A stretch of DNA of 20,871 nt from Lachnospiraceae bacterium. GTDB lineage: Bacteria > Bacillota_A > Clostridia > Lachnospirales > Lachnospiraceae. Location of the stretch: positions 1 through 20,871 of the forward strand of contig JAFTZF010000019.1 in the NCBI GenBank assembly GCA_017464645.1, written 5' to 3'. Below the pieces are notes generated by a model that was not told the origin of the DNA, did not search any database, and saw only the letters and a list, made by a program, of their open reading frames with translations. Shown here one piece after another: positions 15,195 to 20,871 of this stretch (positions are counted from its first letter, which is position 1; every line of letters begins with the position of its first letter). Both the position numbers and the translations under genes were made by a program.

Positions 15195-16101
15195 CCAGTT
15201 TTGATTTTCCTTCCTTGCGCTCCAGAGCCTCCAATTCCTTCAGCTCTTTATCGGATACCTCTGCCTTATCTTTCTCTTTTCTGCGTCTGGCTTTGAATTT
15301 CAACTCCTCCACCTTGTAGTCCCGGATCTCCTTCTCATCGCCATCCAACGTCACTACTACTTTTACCTTCTGGCGCAGCACATTCACGCTCTGCACCTCG
15401 CCCTTCAGGCCGTCACTGGTGGTCACATAGTCGCCTACTCCCGGCAAATGGCTGTTCAGCTCCTCATAAGTCTCCTCCTCATGCTTCAGACAGCACATCA
15501 GTCTGCCGCACACACCGGAAATCTTGGTAGGATTCAAGGAAAGGTTCTGTTCTTTCGCCATCTTAATGGACACCGGAATAAACTCAGACAGATGGGTATG
15601 GCAGCACAGACTCCGCCCGCAGATACCAATGCCTCCTACGATCTTCGTCTCATCCCGCACACCGATCTGGCGCAGCTCGATTCTGGTCTTAAATACAGCC
15701 GCCAGATCCTTTACCAGTTCACGGAAATCGATCCGACCGTCTGCCGTAAAGTAAAATAATACTTTATTATTATCAAAAGTATATTCTGCCTGAATCAGCT
15801 TCATCTCCAGACCATGCTTCCGGATCTTCTCCTGGCAGATCTTAAATGCCTCTTTTTCCTTTTCGCGATTAGCCGCCTCTTTTGCATCGTCCTCCGGTGT
15901 CGCAATCCGGATAACCGGCTTCAGGGGCTGCACGATCTTAGCGCTCTCCACCTCTTTTTTCCCGAGTACCACATATCCGTACTCAATTCCCCGGGCAGTC
16001 TCCACGATTACATGGTCACCCTTTTTTATATGCAGCTTACCCGGCGCAAAAAAGTATACCTTTCCTGCTGTCCGAAATCTGACTCCAATTACTTTTTCCA
16101 T
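15184..16101 (-). CDS. ricT: RicT (YaaT) PSP1-domain protein
   Basis: The 305-residue PSP1-domain protein acts, in Bacillus, with RicA and RicF to assist RNase Y mRNA maturation and to support the sporulation phosphorelay. The N-terminal VIGVRFRTAGKVYFF and DHVIVETARGIEYGYVV fit the family. Two cysteine groups, CGRSLCC (Cys161, 166, 167) and CGRLMCC (Cys198, 203, 204), correspond to the iron-sulphur ligands of RicT. The C-terminus is a highly charged Lys/Glu tail. AAGGAG lies 6 bases before the ATG inside the end of holB, and only one base separates the two genes. RicA and RicF are not in the window. Confidence 0.94.
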   Translation of the reverse strand: MEKVIGVRFRTAGKVYFFAPGKLHIKKGDHVIVETARGIEYGYVVLGKKEVESAKIVQPLKPVIRIATPEDDAKEAANREKEKEAFKICQEKIRKHGLEMKLIQAEYTFDNNKVLFYFTADGRIDFRELVKDLAAVFKTRIELRQIGVRDETKIVGGIGICGRSLCCHTHLSEFIPVSIKMAKEQNLSLNPTKISGVCGRLMCCLKHEEETYEELNSHLPGVGDYVTTSDGLKGEVQSVNVLRQKVKVVVTLDGDEKEIRDYKVEELKFKARRRKEKDKAEVSDKELKELEALERKEGKSKLDDN

Positions 16102-16102
16102 C

Positions 16103-17092
16103 TTAGTTCTCCTTTATTGTCAGGAAAAGCAGCTCCATGGTCAGGTCAAAATTTACATTTGCATTTAACCGCACCCGGGCCGTTTCCAATGCCTTCAAAA
16201 TACTCTCCAGTCCTTCATAAGAACTCTGACTGGCCGCTACAGAAATGTCCTGAATTTCATCTGAGAAAATCAGAGAATCCGCATGGCGGGTAGCTTTAAA
16301 CATCAGCACATCCCGATACCATACCATCAAAAGATCCAGATAATCCTGTATGTCCAGTTTAAATTCCGAAACTGCCTTTACACTGTCAATCACTTCATAA
16401 AGGTCCATTTCTTTCGCATATTTTACTAATCGAAGCGCATGCTCCTTAATCCTGGAAAAGTTCTCTGACATGGCCAGATTGCAGGCCTTACCCAGATTTC
16501 CTCTGGCAAAGGCTGCACAAATCTCCGCCTGATAATCCGGGATCTGCTTCTTTTCCATCAAATATGCTCTCACCTGTTTGTCACGCAGCGGCTTTAGCTT
16601 CAACGTCACACATCGGGAAATAATGGTAGGAAGAAACATGCCGCTATTGGTGGTCAGCAGCAAGATCACTCCATAGGCCGGCGGCTCCTCAATGGTCTTC
16701 AGCAGCGCATTCTGGGCCTGCACCGTCATCTTCTCTGCCTCATCCACAATGTATACCTTATACGGGCTGCTATAGGGCTTGATCATCATATCCCCGCACA
16801 GCTGCTCCCGAATATCCTCTACACCAATACTGCCCGGCTTCTCATGGATCACCCGAATAATATCCGGCTGATTTCCAGTGGCCGCCTGCCTGCAGGACTG
16901 GCACTCCATACAGGGTTCCGTCCCTCCCCGGCTGCACTGAAGAGTCTCTGCAAAAGCTGCAGCAATGAGGTTCTTTCCCATACCCTCTTCGCCCTCGAGA
17001 ATGTAAGCATGAGACACCTTATTCAAAGCGATCGCATTCTGCAAATGTCCAATAATCTGTTCATGTCCGATAATATCTGCAAATCTGCCCAT
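16103..17092 (-). CDS. holB: DNA polymerase III subunit delta'
   Basis: The 329-residue AAA+ subunit of the clamp loader starts FADIIGHEQIIGHLQNAI. A P-loop-like GEEGMGKN spans residues 34-41; the usual Thr/Ser after the Lys is Asn, as is tolerated in delta' which need not hydrolyse ATP. Zinc-finger cysteines are at 53, 61, 64 and 67. VYIVDEAEKMTVQAQNALLKTIEEPP forms the Walker B region, and the SRC motif is present as IISRCVTLKL. I use the ATG at 17092, with GGGAGG 7 bases upstream. The longer frame to 17242 would overlap the upstream gene and its own promoter. It leads the holB-ricT-trmN6-rsmI run. Confidence 0.95.
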   Translation of the reverse strand: MGRFADIIGHEQIIGHLQNAIALNKVSHAYILEGEEGMGKNLIAAAFAETLQCSRGGTEPCMECQSCRQAATGNQPDIIRVIHEKPGSIGVEDIREQLCGDMMIKPYSSPYKVYIVDEAEKMTVQAQNALLKTIEEPPAYGVILLLTTNSGMFLPTIISRCVTLKLKPLRDKQVRAYLMEKKQIPDYQAEICAAFARGNLGKACNLAMSENFSRIKEHALRLVKYAKEMDLYEVIDSVKAVSEFKLDIQDYLDLLMVWYRDVLMFKATRHADSLIFSDEIQDISVAASQSSYEGLESILKALETARVRLNANVNFDLTMELLFLTIKEN

Positions 17093-17125
17093 GCTTAAAC
17101 CTCCCCTCTTTTGCAGGTGTTTCCA

Positions 17126-17134
17126 GTATAACAC
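17126..17134 (-). promoter_or_regulatory. Extended -10 promoter candidate for holB
   Basis: On the minus strand TGTTATACT is an extended -10, 34 bases before the holB ATG. No good -35 is visible 17 bases further up. Confidence 0.4.
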
Positions 17135-17183
17135 AATTTTTCTTAAAGAGATAGTCTTTGTTCTAAAAATAAAAGATAGAAAC

Positions 17184-17771
17184 TTATCCGTTTTCCCGGA
17201 TAAATTCGCAAATTTCTTCCAAGCAACGCTCCAGGCTGTCATTATAGAACCGCTTCTCTATCTTCTCCGCCAGCACCTTTTCCTCTGCAAAATCTTGGCT
17301 GTCCGTTAAAAACCGCCGGCACATCTCCGTATACTTAGGCTGTGGCTGCAGCTTCTCCCTGTTCAAAGCCCGCTGCAGACGCTCTCCATCTTCTACCTCA
17401 ATATAAATGGGAATGACCTTGTCCCAGCCATAGTACTCCCGCACAGCATGAAAAGAATCCAGCACACCGATCATCAGATAATTTTCCTTTTCCAGCTGGA
17501 TCAGCTCACTATCAGCCGTAAAATAGTGCCACACACCAAACACGGTGTCATAGGAACGAAGTTCAATCAGCTTTCCTGCATCCCGGATCTGCTCAAGCCC
17601 TTCCTCATCCGTAAAAAAATACTCCACGCCCTGGCGCTCTCCCTCCCGAATAGGTCGAGTGGTATAGATAACAATGGGCTTAAGCCCGAGACCCTCGTCC
17701 TCCAGCAGCCGCTTGTAAATAGTGTCCTTTCCTGTTGAACTTTTTCCAATAATGTAAAAAATCTTTCCCAT
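17184..17771 (-). CDS. Guanylate-kinase-like P-loop kinase
   Basis: The 195-residue protein resembles guanylate kinases, which turn GMP into GDP. The P-loop is GKSSTGKDT at residues 9-17. VIYTTRPIREGERQGVEYFF at about 33-52 matches the GMP-binding T-T-R-x-x-R-x-G-E segment. The rest is divergent, with no clear copy of the E-x-x-x-Y-G-T-x substrate loop beyond RSYDTVFGVWHYF. It sits at the place that thymidylate kinase occupies next to holB in Bacillus, 91 bases upstream of holB. The canonical gmk is probably elsewhere in the genome, so this may be a paralogue with another substrate. A long leader precedes it. Confidence 0.75.
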   Translation of the reverse strand: MGKIFYIIGKSSTGKDTIYKRLLEDEGLGLKPIVIYTTRPIREGERQGVEYFFTDEEGLEQIRDAGKLIELRSYDTVFGVWHYFTADSELIQLEKENYLMIGVLDSFHAVREYYGWDKVIPIYIEVEDGERLQRALNREKLQPQPKYTEMCRRFLTDSQDFAEEKVLAEKIEKRFYNDSLERCLEEICEFIRENG

Positions 17772-17970
17772 GGATTTCCCAAGTCCTTTTCTTTTCTGTT
17801 TCTATCTTATCATACCGCAGAAAATCTGCCAACTGTTCCTTTTTCTTTATTTTTTCCCGGGTGCGGGGAGCCCTTCATACATGACTTGAAACAATTCCTT
17901 TAGAAATCCCCTGTCATCAACACCCTTTCCTGCTGATTTTCCATATATTCTATAGACCTTGGTACATATG

Positions 17971-17999
17971 ATTATAACACATGAAATATCAGTTGTGAA
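17971..17999 (-). promoter_or_regulatory. Promoter candidate for the guanylate-kinase-like gene
   Basis: On the minus strand TTCACA (17999-17994) and TATAAT (17976-17971) are 17 bases apart, and TG one base before the -10 makes it extended. It implies a leader of roughly 190 bases. Confidence 0.55.
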
Positions 18000-18047
18000 G
18001 AAAAGGCCCTCCTGCCTGTAGAGAAGTTTTTATAGAAATCATTTGCA

Positions 18048-18077
18048 TTGTAGCCGAAAAAGTGGTATTCTTATAAT
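18048..18077 (+). promoter_or_regulatory. Promoter candidate for degV
   Basis: TTGTAG (18048-18053) and TATAAT (18072-18077) are 18 bases apart, giving a leader of about 35 bases before the ATG at 18119. Confidence 0.55.
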
Positions 18078-18118
18078 GATTTGAATTTCAAAATATTTTG
18101 TTTTAAAAGGAGACTATC

Positions 18119-19000
18119 ATGAGAGATTATTGTATTACCACTGACTCTAACTCTGATCTGCCGCAGGAATACATAGATAAACTGGGAACCACCATCATCC
18201 CGCAGTACTATTCTTTTGGCAATATTGTTTATGGTGATGAACTGAACATGCCTCCTGCTGAATTTTATGAACGCATGAAAAATGGCGAGCTGCCCCAGTC
18301 TCAGGCCAATAATCCCGCTGTTATCGAAGATAGATTTCGTGCTGTTTTAAACAAGGGCCTGGACATTATCCACATTGCTTTTTCTTCTGCATTGAGCGGC
18401 AGCTACAACAATGTTTGTATGGTAGCCAGAGAATTAGCAGAGGAATATACCGATGCTAAAATTACCATTATCGATTCCCTGAATGTTTCTTTGGGTGAAA
18501 CAATTATGGTCATTCACGCAAATAACCTAAAAGCCAGTGGCGCTTCTTATGAAGAAGTTGTCGCAGCCATTGAAATTTTAAAAGACCATATCAACGTACA
18601 AATTACTGTTGATGATTTATTTCACCTGCAGCGCGGCGGCCGTGTCAGCAAAACAACAGCTGTAGTAGGAAGTGCCCTGAATCTGAAGCCCTTCCTCTAT
18701 GTCAGCGATGCAGGAACCCTTGTCTCTGACGGTACCACCCGTGGCAGAAGGAAATCTCTCAGCACCCTGGTAACACGCATGAAAGCTACCCTTGCTGAGG
18801 ACACGGACTATTCCCTGCCGGTTGGTATTGTACATGGAAATTGCCTGGAAGATGCACAGTATGTCGCTGAACTTGTGAAAAAGGAAACATCTTTCACAAA
18901 CATTATCATCAACGACATCAGCCCCAGTATCGGTACTCATGCCGGTCCCGGAGCTTTAGGTCTTCTCTACTATGGAAAAGAAAAAGCCGCCGCAAAATAA
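18119..19000 (+). CDS. DegV family fatty-acid-binding protein
   Basis: The 293-residue cytoplasmic DegV-fold protein binds a fatty acid between two domains; FakB members present it to the FakA kinase. The sequence has ITTDSNSDLPQEY at the N-terminus, the loop SSALSGSYNN near residues 95-104, IIDSLNVSLGE around 121-131, the LQRGGRVSK motif near 170-178, and GTHAGPGALGLLYYG at the C-terminus, all family hallmarks. AAAAGGAG lies 6 bases before the ATG. It is monocistronic as seen; no fakA neighbour is present. The next hairpin downstream belongs to an IS end but could also stop this transcript. Confidence 0.94.
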   Translation: MRDYCITTDSNSDLPQEYIDKLGTTIIPQYYSFGNIVYGDELNMPPAEFYERMKNGELPQSQANNPAVIEDRFRAVLNKGLDIIHIAFSSALSGSYNNVCMVARELAEEYTDAKITIIDSLNVSLGETIMVIHANNLKASGASYEEVVAAIEILKDHINVQITVDDLFHLQRGGRVSKTTAVVGSALNLKPFLYVSDAGTLVSDGTTRGRRKSLSTLVTRMKATLAEDTDYSLPVGIVHGNCLEDAQYVAELVKKETSFTNIIINDISPSIGTHAGPGALGLLYYGKEKAAAK

Positions 19001-19029
19001 AACATGTAAAAAAAGGATCTCTATAAAGT

Positions 19030-19080
19030 GCACCCCCAAATGTTAGGTAAGATTCATCTAACATTTGGAGGTGCCTTTTT
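19030..19080 (+). promoter_or_regulatory. Hairpin covering the orfA ribosome site
   Basis: Arms 19030-19046 and 19058-19074 pair over 17 bases (one G-T) around an 11-base loop and are followed by C and five T residues. The right arm contains GGAGGTG, the ribosome site of the ATG at 19081. The structure can therefore both stop incoming transcription (for example from degV) and hide the ribosome site. Confidence 0.72.
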
Positions 19081-19225
19081 ATGTCTAAATACTCTCATGA
19101 AGAAAAGATGAAAGCTGCACTTAAAGTTGTTGAAAATAAAATGTCTGCCAAAACCTGTACAAAAATTCTTGAAACGTCTCATGTTTTTGTACAAAACTGG
19201 ATTGCTCACTACAAACCATTTATCT
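19030..19225 (+). mobile_element. Left end of a truncated IS150-like (IS3 family) element
   Basis: The sequence TGCACCCCCAAATGTTAG at 19029-19046 looks like the left terminal repeat of IS150-group elements, and is directly followed by the start of an orfA-type helix-turn-helix gene. Recognisable orfA sequence ends around 19225. No orfB (rve/DDE) and no right end follow, so only about 200 bases survive. Confidence 0.65.
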
Positions 19226-19350
19226 CTATTTCAGACAGCTGCAAGGTTTGGTATTCTAAATATTCACCGAGGACCTTTGAGTTTGGAAAAACTATTCAAA
19301 TAAACCGGTTGAACCAGTACAGAAGCTCTGTGCACATTTCGGAAGAATAA
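19081..19350 (+). pseudogene. Truncated IS150-type orfA (helix-turn-helix) fragment
   Basis: The frame has 89 codons, but only about the first 48 look like an IS3-family orfA: MSKYSHEEKMKAALKVVEN, then a helix-turn-helix ending in VQNWIAHYKPF. After that the usual Gly-x-x-Gly-Leu continuation is missing and the frame runs on through unrelated DNA, ending inside the 3' part of the minus-strand hydrolase gene. An intact orfA has a second helix-turn-helix and a leucine zipper and is followed by orfB. The fragment therefore cannot make a working transposase. Confidence 0.7.
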
Positions 19351-20219
19351 ACGTGTCCCACGTCTTCCATCAGGTGAAGCTCTATGTACGAGCCGGAGCG
19401 GCGCACGGAGTTAACGTATTCCTCCACCATCACCGGGTCCACGGCTCTATCGGCTGTGCCCTGCCATATTTTGATTGGGCACGGCGGAATGAGGACCCGC
19501 TCGCCCTCGGCATTGATAAAAGCACGCGTGCGGTACGGATTGAAACCAATGGTCGTCTCATCACTCCATTCCCGGCTCTTGAACCGGTAAATATCAACAA
19601 TACGGTCCCGGGTGGAGGGCTCGTTTTCCTTTGCGTTCGTCTTATCCCAGGTGCCGATGCAGTAATGCCCATTGACCGTGACGCCATCCATATTAAGGCG
19701 CGGGTAAAACATTCCCACTGCCAGGACGACAGAGGGAAACGTATTGACAAAATTCATGGCCACGTGTCCGCCCATGGAAGCGCCGGCAACTAATACTTTT
19801 TCTGAAAGATTGTAATGCTTTACGGCATATCGGTAAGCCTTGTAGGCTGCAAAAATATGCTCGGGGCAGCCCATAGTGGTACCGTGGGGCTCCGAACCGC
19901 AAACATCCAGCGCGGCATACCCCGCGTCGATGCACTGCTGCACATAGACAATGCCGGCAACGGAGTCATCCGATGCAGAAACATGGGAACCTGCGCCGTG
20001 AAACGAAAGAATGAGCGGTGTTTCTTCCCCGTCCGCCGTATAGCTTTCCGGCAAACACAGCACACATTCGCACTCCGCCATTTCCTCTCGGTCGCGGACC
20101 TCCCGGGTGGTGGAGGTACTGACATCCCGGAAATGATTGTATTTCACTGTAAAAAAGATGCACTCCCGCAGCTTGCCGCCGTCCGGACCGCCCAAACACA
20201 ATTCTTTTCTTATTTCCAT
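19296..20219 (-). CDS. Alpha/beta hydrolase (esterase/peptidase-like)
   Basis: The 307-residue cytoplasmic hydrolase has the oxyanion segment LILSFHGAGSH with His74, the nucleophile elbow GASMGGH with Ser148, a late GTADRAVDP carrying the probable acid Asp, and VGHVYS with the probable catalytic His. It is thus a complete Ser-Asp-His triad. Substrate is unknown; carbohydrate esterase and acylaminoacyl-peptidase-like enzymes share this layout. I use the ATG at 20219, which has AGGAGG 6 bases upstream, although the frame stays open to 20369. The body is noticeably more G+C-rich than its AT-rich flanks. With an IS fragment on one side and recombinase debris on the other, transfer is likely. Its 3' end overlaps the IS orfA frame on the opposite strand. 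Confidence 0.85.
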   Translation of the reverse strand: MEIRKELCLGGPDGGKLRECIFFTVKYNHFRDVSTSTTREVRDREEMAECECVLCLPESYTADGEETPLILSFHGAGSHVSASDDSVAGIVYVQQCIDAGYAALDVCGSEPHGTTMGCPEHIFAAYKAYRYAVKHYNLSEKVLVAGASMGGHVAMNFVNTFPSVVLAVGMFYPRLNMDGVTVNGHYCIGTWDKTNAKENEPSTRDRIVDIYRFKSREWSDETTIGFNPYRTRAFINAEGERVLIPPCPIKIWQGTADRAVDPVMVEEYVNSVRRSGSYIELHLMEDVGHVYSSEMCTELLYWFNRFI

Positions 20220-20266
20220 ATACATCCTCCTTGGCGTTCGTTCTTGATCACGTGCAATCTCATCAT
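20210..20266 (-). CDS. Possible 18-residue leader peptide before the hydrolase
   Basis: The small frame reads MMRLHVIKNERQGGCIWK. GGGAGG lies 8 bases before its ATG, and a stop codon lies just upstream in frame. Its TAA falls a few bases past the hydrolase start, in another frame, so its ribosomes would release on top of the hydrolase start and could couple translation. No homology is claimed; it may be chance. Confidence 0.3.
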   Translation of the reverse strand: MMRLHVIKNERQGGCIWK

Positions 20267-20337
20267 TCACTTCGCCTCCCTTGTGAATGTACATGCTGCG
20301 CGAAAAGTCTATATTTACAAGGTATCTACATACTGTA

Positions 20338-20366
20338 ATTATATTATGTTTAGGACAACTTAACAA
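20338..20366 (-). promoter_or_regulatory. Promoter of the hydrolase gene
   Basis: On the minus strand TTGTTA (20366-20361) and TATAAT (20343-20338) are 17 bases apart. The leader to the ATG at 20219 would be about 110 bases and includes the small frame. Confidence 0.6.
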
Positions 20367-20426
20367 CAACTTTTAGGAGGCTTTTTATATCAAAAACAGA
20401 GAATGCAAGAATATTTCACTTGAAGA

Positions 20427-20600
20427 ATGGCTATGTGTCTATCACTTGTTGCTTGTGGCTGTGGGAACAACACAGAAAATAAGAAAAATCTTAAAAATAA
20501 TGTAAGTAACCATAGCAAGAAACTACCGATAGTAGCAAAGAAAATGATGATGATGCGGTTCATGATATTTACATAGAAGAAAGCGAAGATGAAGCTTACC
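20427..20600 (+). pseudogene. Broken lipoprotein gene fragment
   Basis: From the ATG at 20427 the frame reads MAMCLSLVACGCGNNTENKK, a lipobox-like LVAC-G followed by an Asn/Lys linker, and stops at 20574-20576. Between 20515 and 20576 the coding sense moves to another frame that continues ETTDSSKENDDDA, an acidic linker typical of exported lipoproteins. A strong AGGAGG at 20375-20380 has no start codon at the proper distance (ATATCAAAAAC sits where ATG would be expected). Lost start, frameshift and lost body make it a pseudogene. Confidence 0.55.
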
Positions 20601-20690
20601 AGCTTATATCTATAATGGGGCATGAGGATTTGGTTACTACCCGCAGATATTTGCATGAAGCTAATAATATCATTGCTTCCAGGCATTGTA
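20600..20690 (+). pseudogene. C-terminal catalytic box of a tyrosine recombinase
   Basis: In the frame running to the TGA at 20750-20752 the peptide has SIMGHEDLVTTRRYLHEAN. This is the box II pattern of phage-type integrases: the G-H histidine, then T-T, then the nucleophile Tyr in YLH. The upstream Arg-bearing boxes are absent and the frame joins lipoprotein-like sequence instead. The remnant lies about 80 bases from the 3' end of tRNA-Lys, the favourite target of such integrases. Confidence 0.6.
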
Positions 20691-20717
20691 TTTCTCATTT
20701 ATACTCTATTTTGGGGC

Positions 20718-20743
20718 AAAAAAAAAGAAGCCTTTCCAGCTCC
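20718..20743 (-). terminator. Terminator of the minus-strand tRNA transcript
   Basis: On the minus strand GGAGC pairs with GCTTC (one G-U) across a 7-base loop, then nine T residues follow. It starts 7 bases after the tRNA-Lys 3' end. Confidence 0.75.
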
Positions 20744-20749
20744 TTTGAA

Positions 20750-20822
20750 TGAGACATCGGGGATTCGAACCCCGGACAACTTGATTAAAAGTCAAGTGCT
20801 CTACCGACTGAGCTAATATCCC
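20750..20822 (-). tRNA. tRNA-Lys (TTT)
   Basis: The 73-base cloverleaf on the minus strand has acceptor GGGATAT/ATGTCTC, anticodon stem CTTGA/TCAAG with loop CTTTTAA, and T arm CGGGG-TTCGAAT-CCCCG. The anticodon is TTT, the discriminator A, and CCA is not encoded. Confidence 0.97.
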
Positions 20823-20846
20823 ATTTTTATTTAATTACATTACAAA

Positions 20847-20871
20847 TGCCCAGAGCCGGAATCGAACCAGC
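20847..20871 (-). tRNA. Partial tRNA cut by the window end
   Basis: On the minus strand the T arm GCTGG-TTCGATT-CCGGC is followed by the 3' acceptor strand TCTGGGC and discriminator A; CCA is not encoded. The anticodon lies outside the window. The 3' half resembles some clostridial tRNA-Phe genes, but the isotype cannot be decided. It lies 24 bases from tRNA-Lys, so the two probably form one transcript. Confidence 0.85.

Larger units (their letters stand above)
17772..18118. other. Divergent intergenic region of 347 bases
   Basis: It separates the guanylate-kinase-like gene (minus) from degV (plus). It contains a promoter pair for each direction and, on the minus side, a leader of about 190 bases. 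I recognise no riboswitch family. On the minus strand 17847-18029 is a 60-codon stop-free frame that lacks a usable start codon. Confidence 0.6.

Noticed and set aside
17093..17242. Longer N-terminus for holB
   Set aside because: It would overlap the upstream kinase gene and a promoter-like element; the start at 17092 has a strong ribosome site and matches the family N-terminus.
17772..17964. Riboswitch in the kinase leader
   Set aside because: No recognisable aptamer motif and no terminator-antiterminator pair that I could draw.
20220..20369. Longer N-terminus for the hydrolase
   Set aside because: The frame is open but includes the predicted transcription start; AGGAGG is correctly spaced only for 20219.
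20390..20698. 102-codon minus-strand open frame
   Set aside because: No family resemblance; it is opposite the lipoprotein and recombinase remnants, which do show known motifs.
1..20871. CRISPR array or tandem repeat array
   Set aside because: No regularly spaced repeat was seen; the only close repeat is the two-copy TTATGCAA at 6014-6032.

Overview
The window looks like a chromosomal segment of a spore-forming clostridium, most likely of the Lachnospiraceae. The evidence is the spmA and spmB spore-maturation genes, a RicT (YaaT) and AbrB-type regulator neighbourhood shared with Bacillus, a DegV protein, strong AGGAGG ribosome sites, TTGACA/TATAAT promoters and moderate G+C. The taxonomic call is inference from gene content.

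Layout. Positions 1-480 are a decayed accessory stretch holding a palindrome and the C-terminal remnant of a DUF4143-type ATPase. An orphan WapI-like immunity gene (488-913) overlaps a MATE efflux gene (910-2262). On the minus strand follow an opine-dehydrogenase-family gene (2315-3427) with its own palindrome-bearing promoter, and a complete polar amino acid ABC importer (ATPase, permease, lipoprotein; 3555-5907). Divergent from the importer is a membrane-anchored DUF885 metallopeptidase-like protein (6108-7922). Next come a FabT-like MarR repressor (minus), tRNA-Ala(GGC), spmB, and an FMN-dependent alpha-hydroxy-acid oxidase with an N-terminal cysteine cluster. A PiT phosphate permease and its DUF47 partner (plus, 10700-12384) follow, then spmA. 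The spmA-spmB pair, normally adjacent, is therefore split by about 3 kb. An AbrB-family gene (13243-13497) converges on the housekeeping cluster rsmI, trmN6, ricT, holB and a guanylate-kinase-like gene (13567-17771, minus). This echoes the Bacillus tmk-holB-yaaT-yabB-rsmI-abrB neighbourhood. A divergent spacer leads to a degV gene (18119-19000).

The right end (19020-20871) is an accessory scar. It holds the left end of an IS150-like element with a truncated orfA, an alpha/beta hydrolase gene entered from the other side, a broken lipoprotein gene, and the C-terminal catalytic box of a tyrosine recombinase lying directly against tRNA-Lys(TTT). A second tRNA is cut by the window edge.

How the genes fit together: the DUF885 protein, the amino acid importer and the opine dehydrogenase could form a nitrogen-scavenging locus (inference). 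The PiT/DUF47 pair handles phosphate. The rsmI-to-holB cluster is translation, RNA-modification and replication housekeeping. I found no CRISPR array, prophage or convincing new defence system. The most unusual items are the opine dehydrogenase beside an importer with palindromic control, the split spmA/spmB pair, the cysteine-rich oxidase N-terminus, and the recombinase scar at tRNA-Lys.
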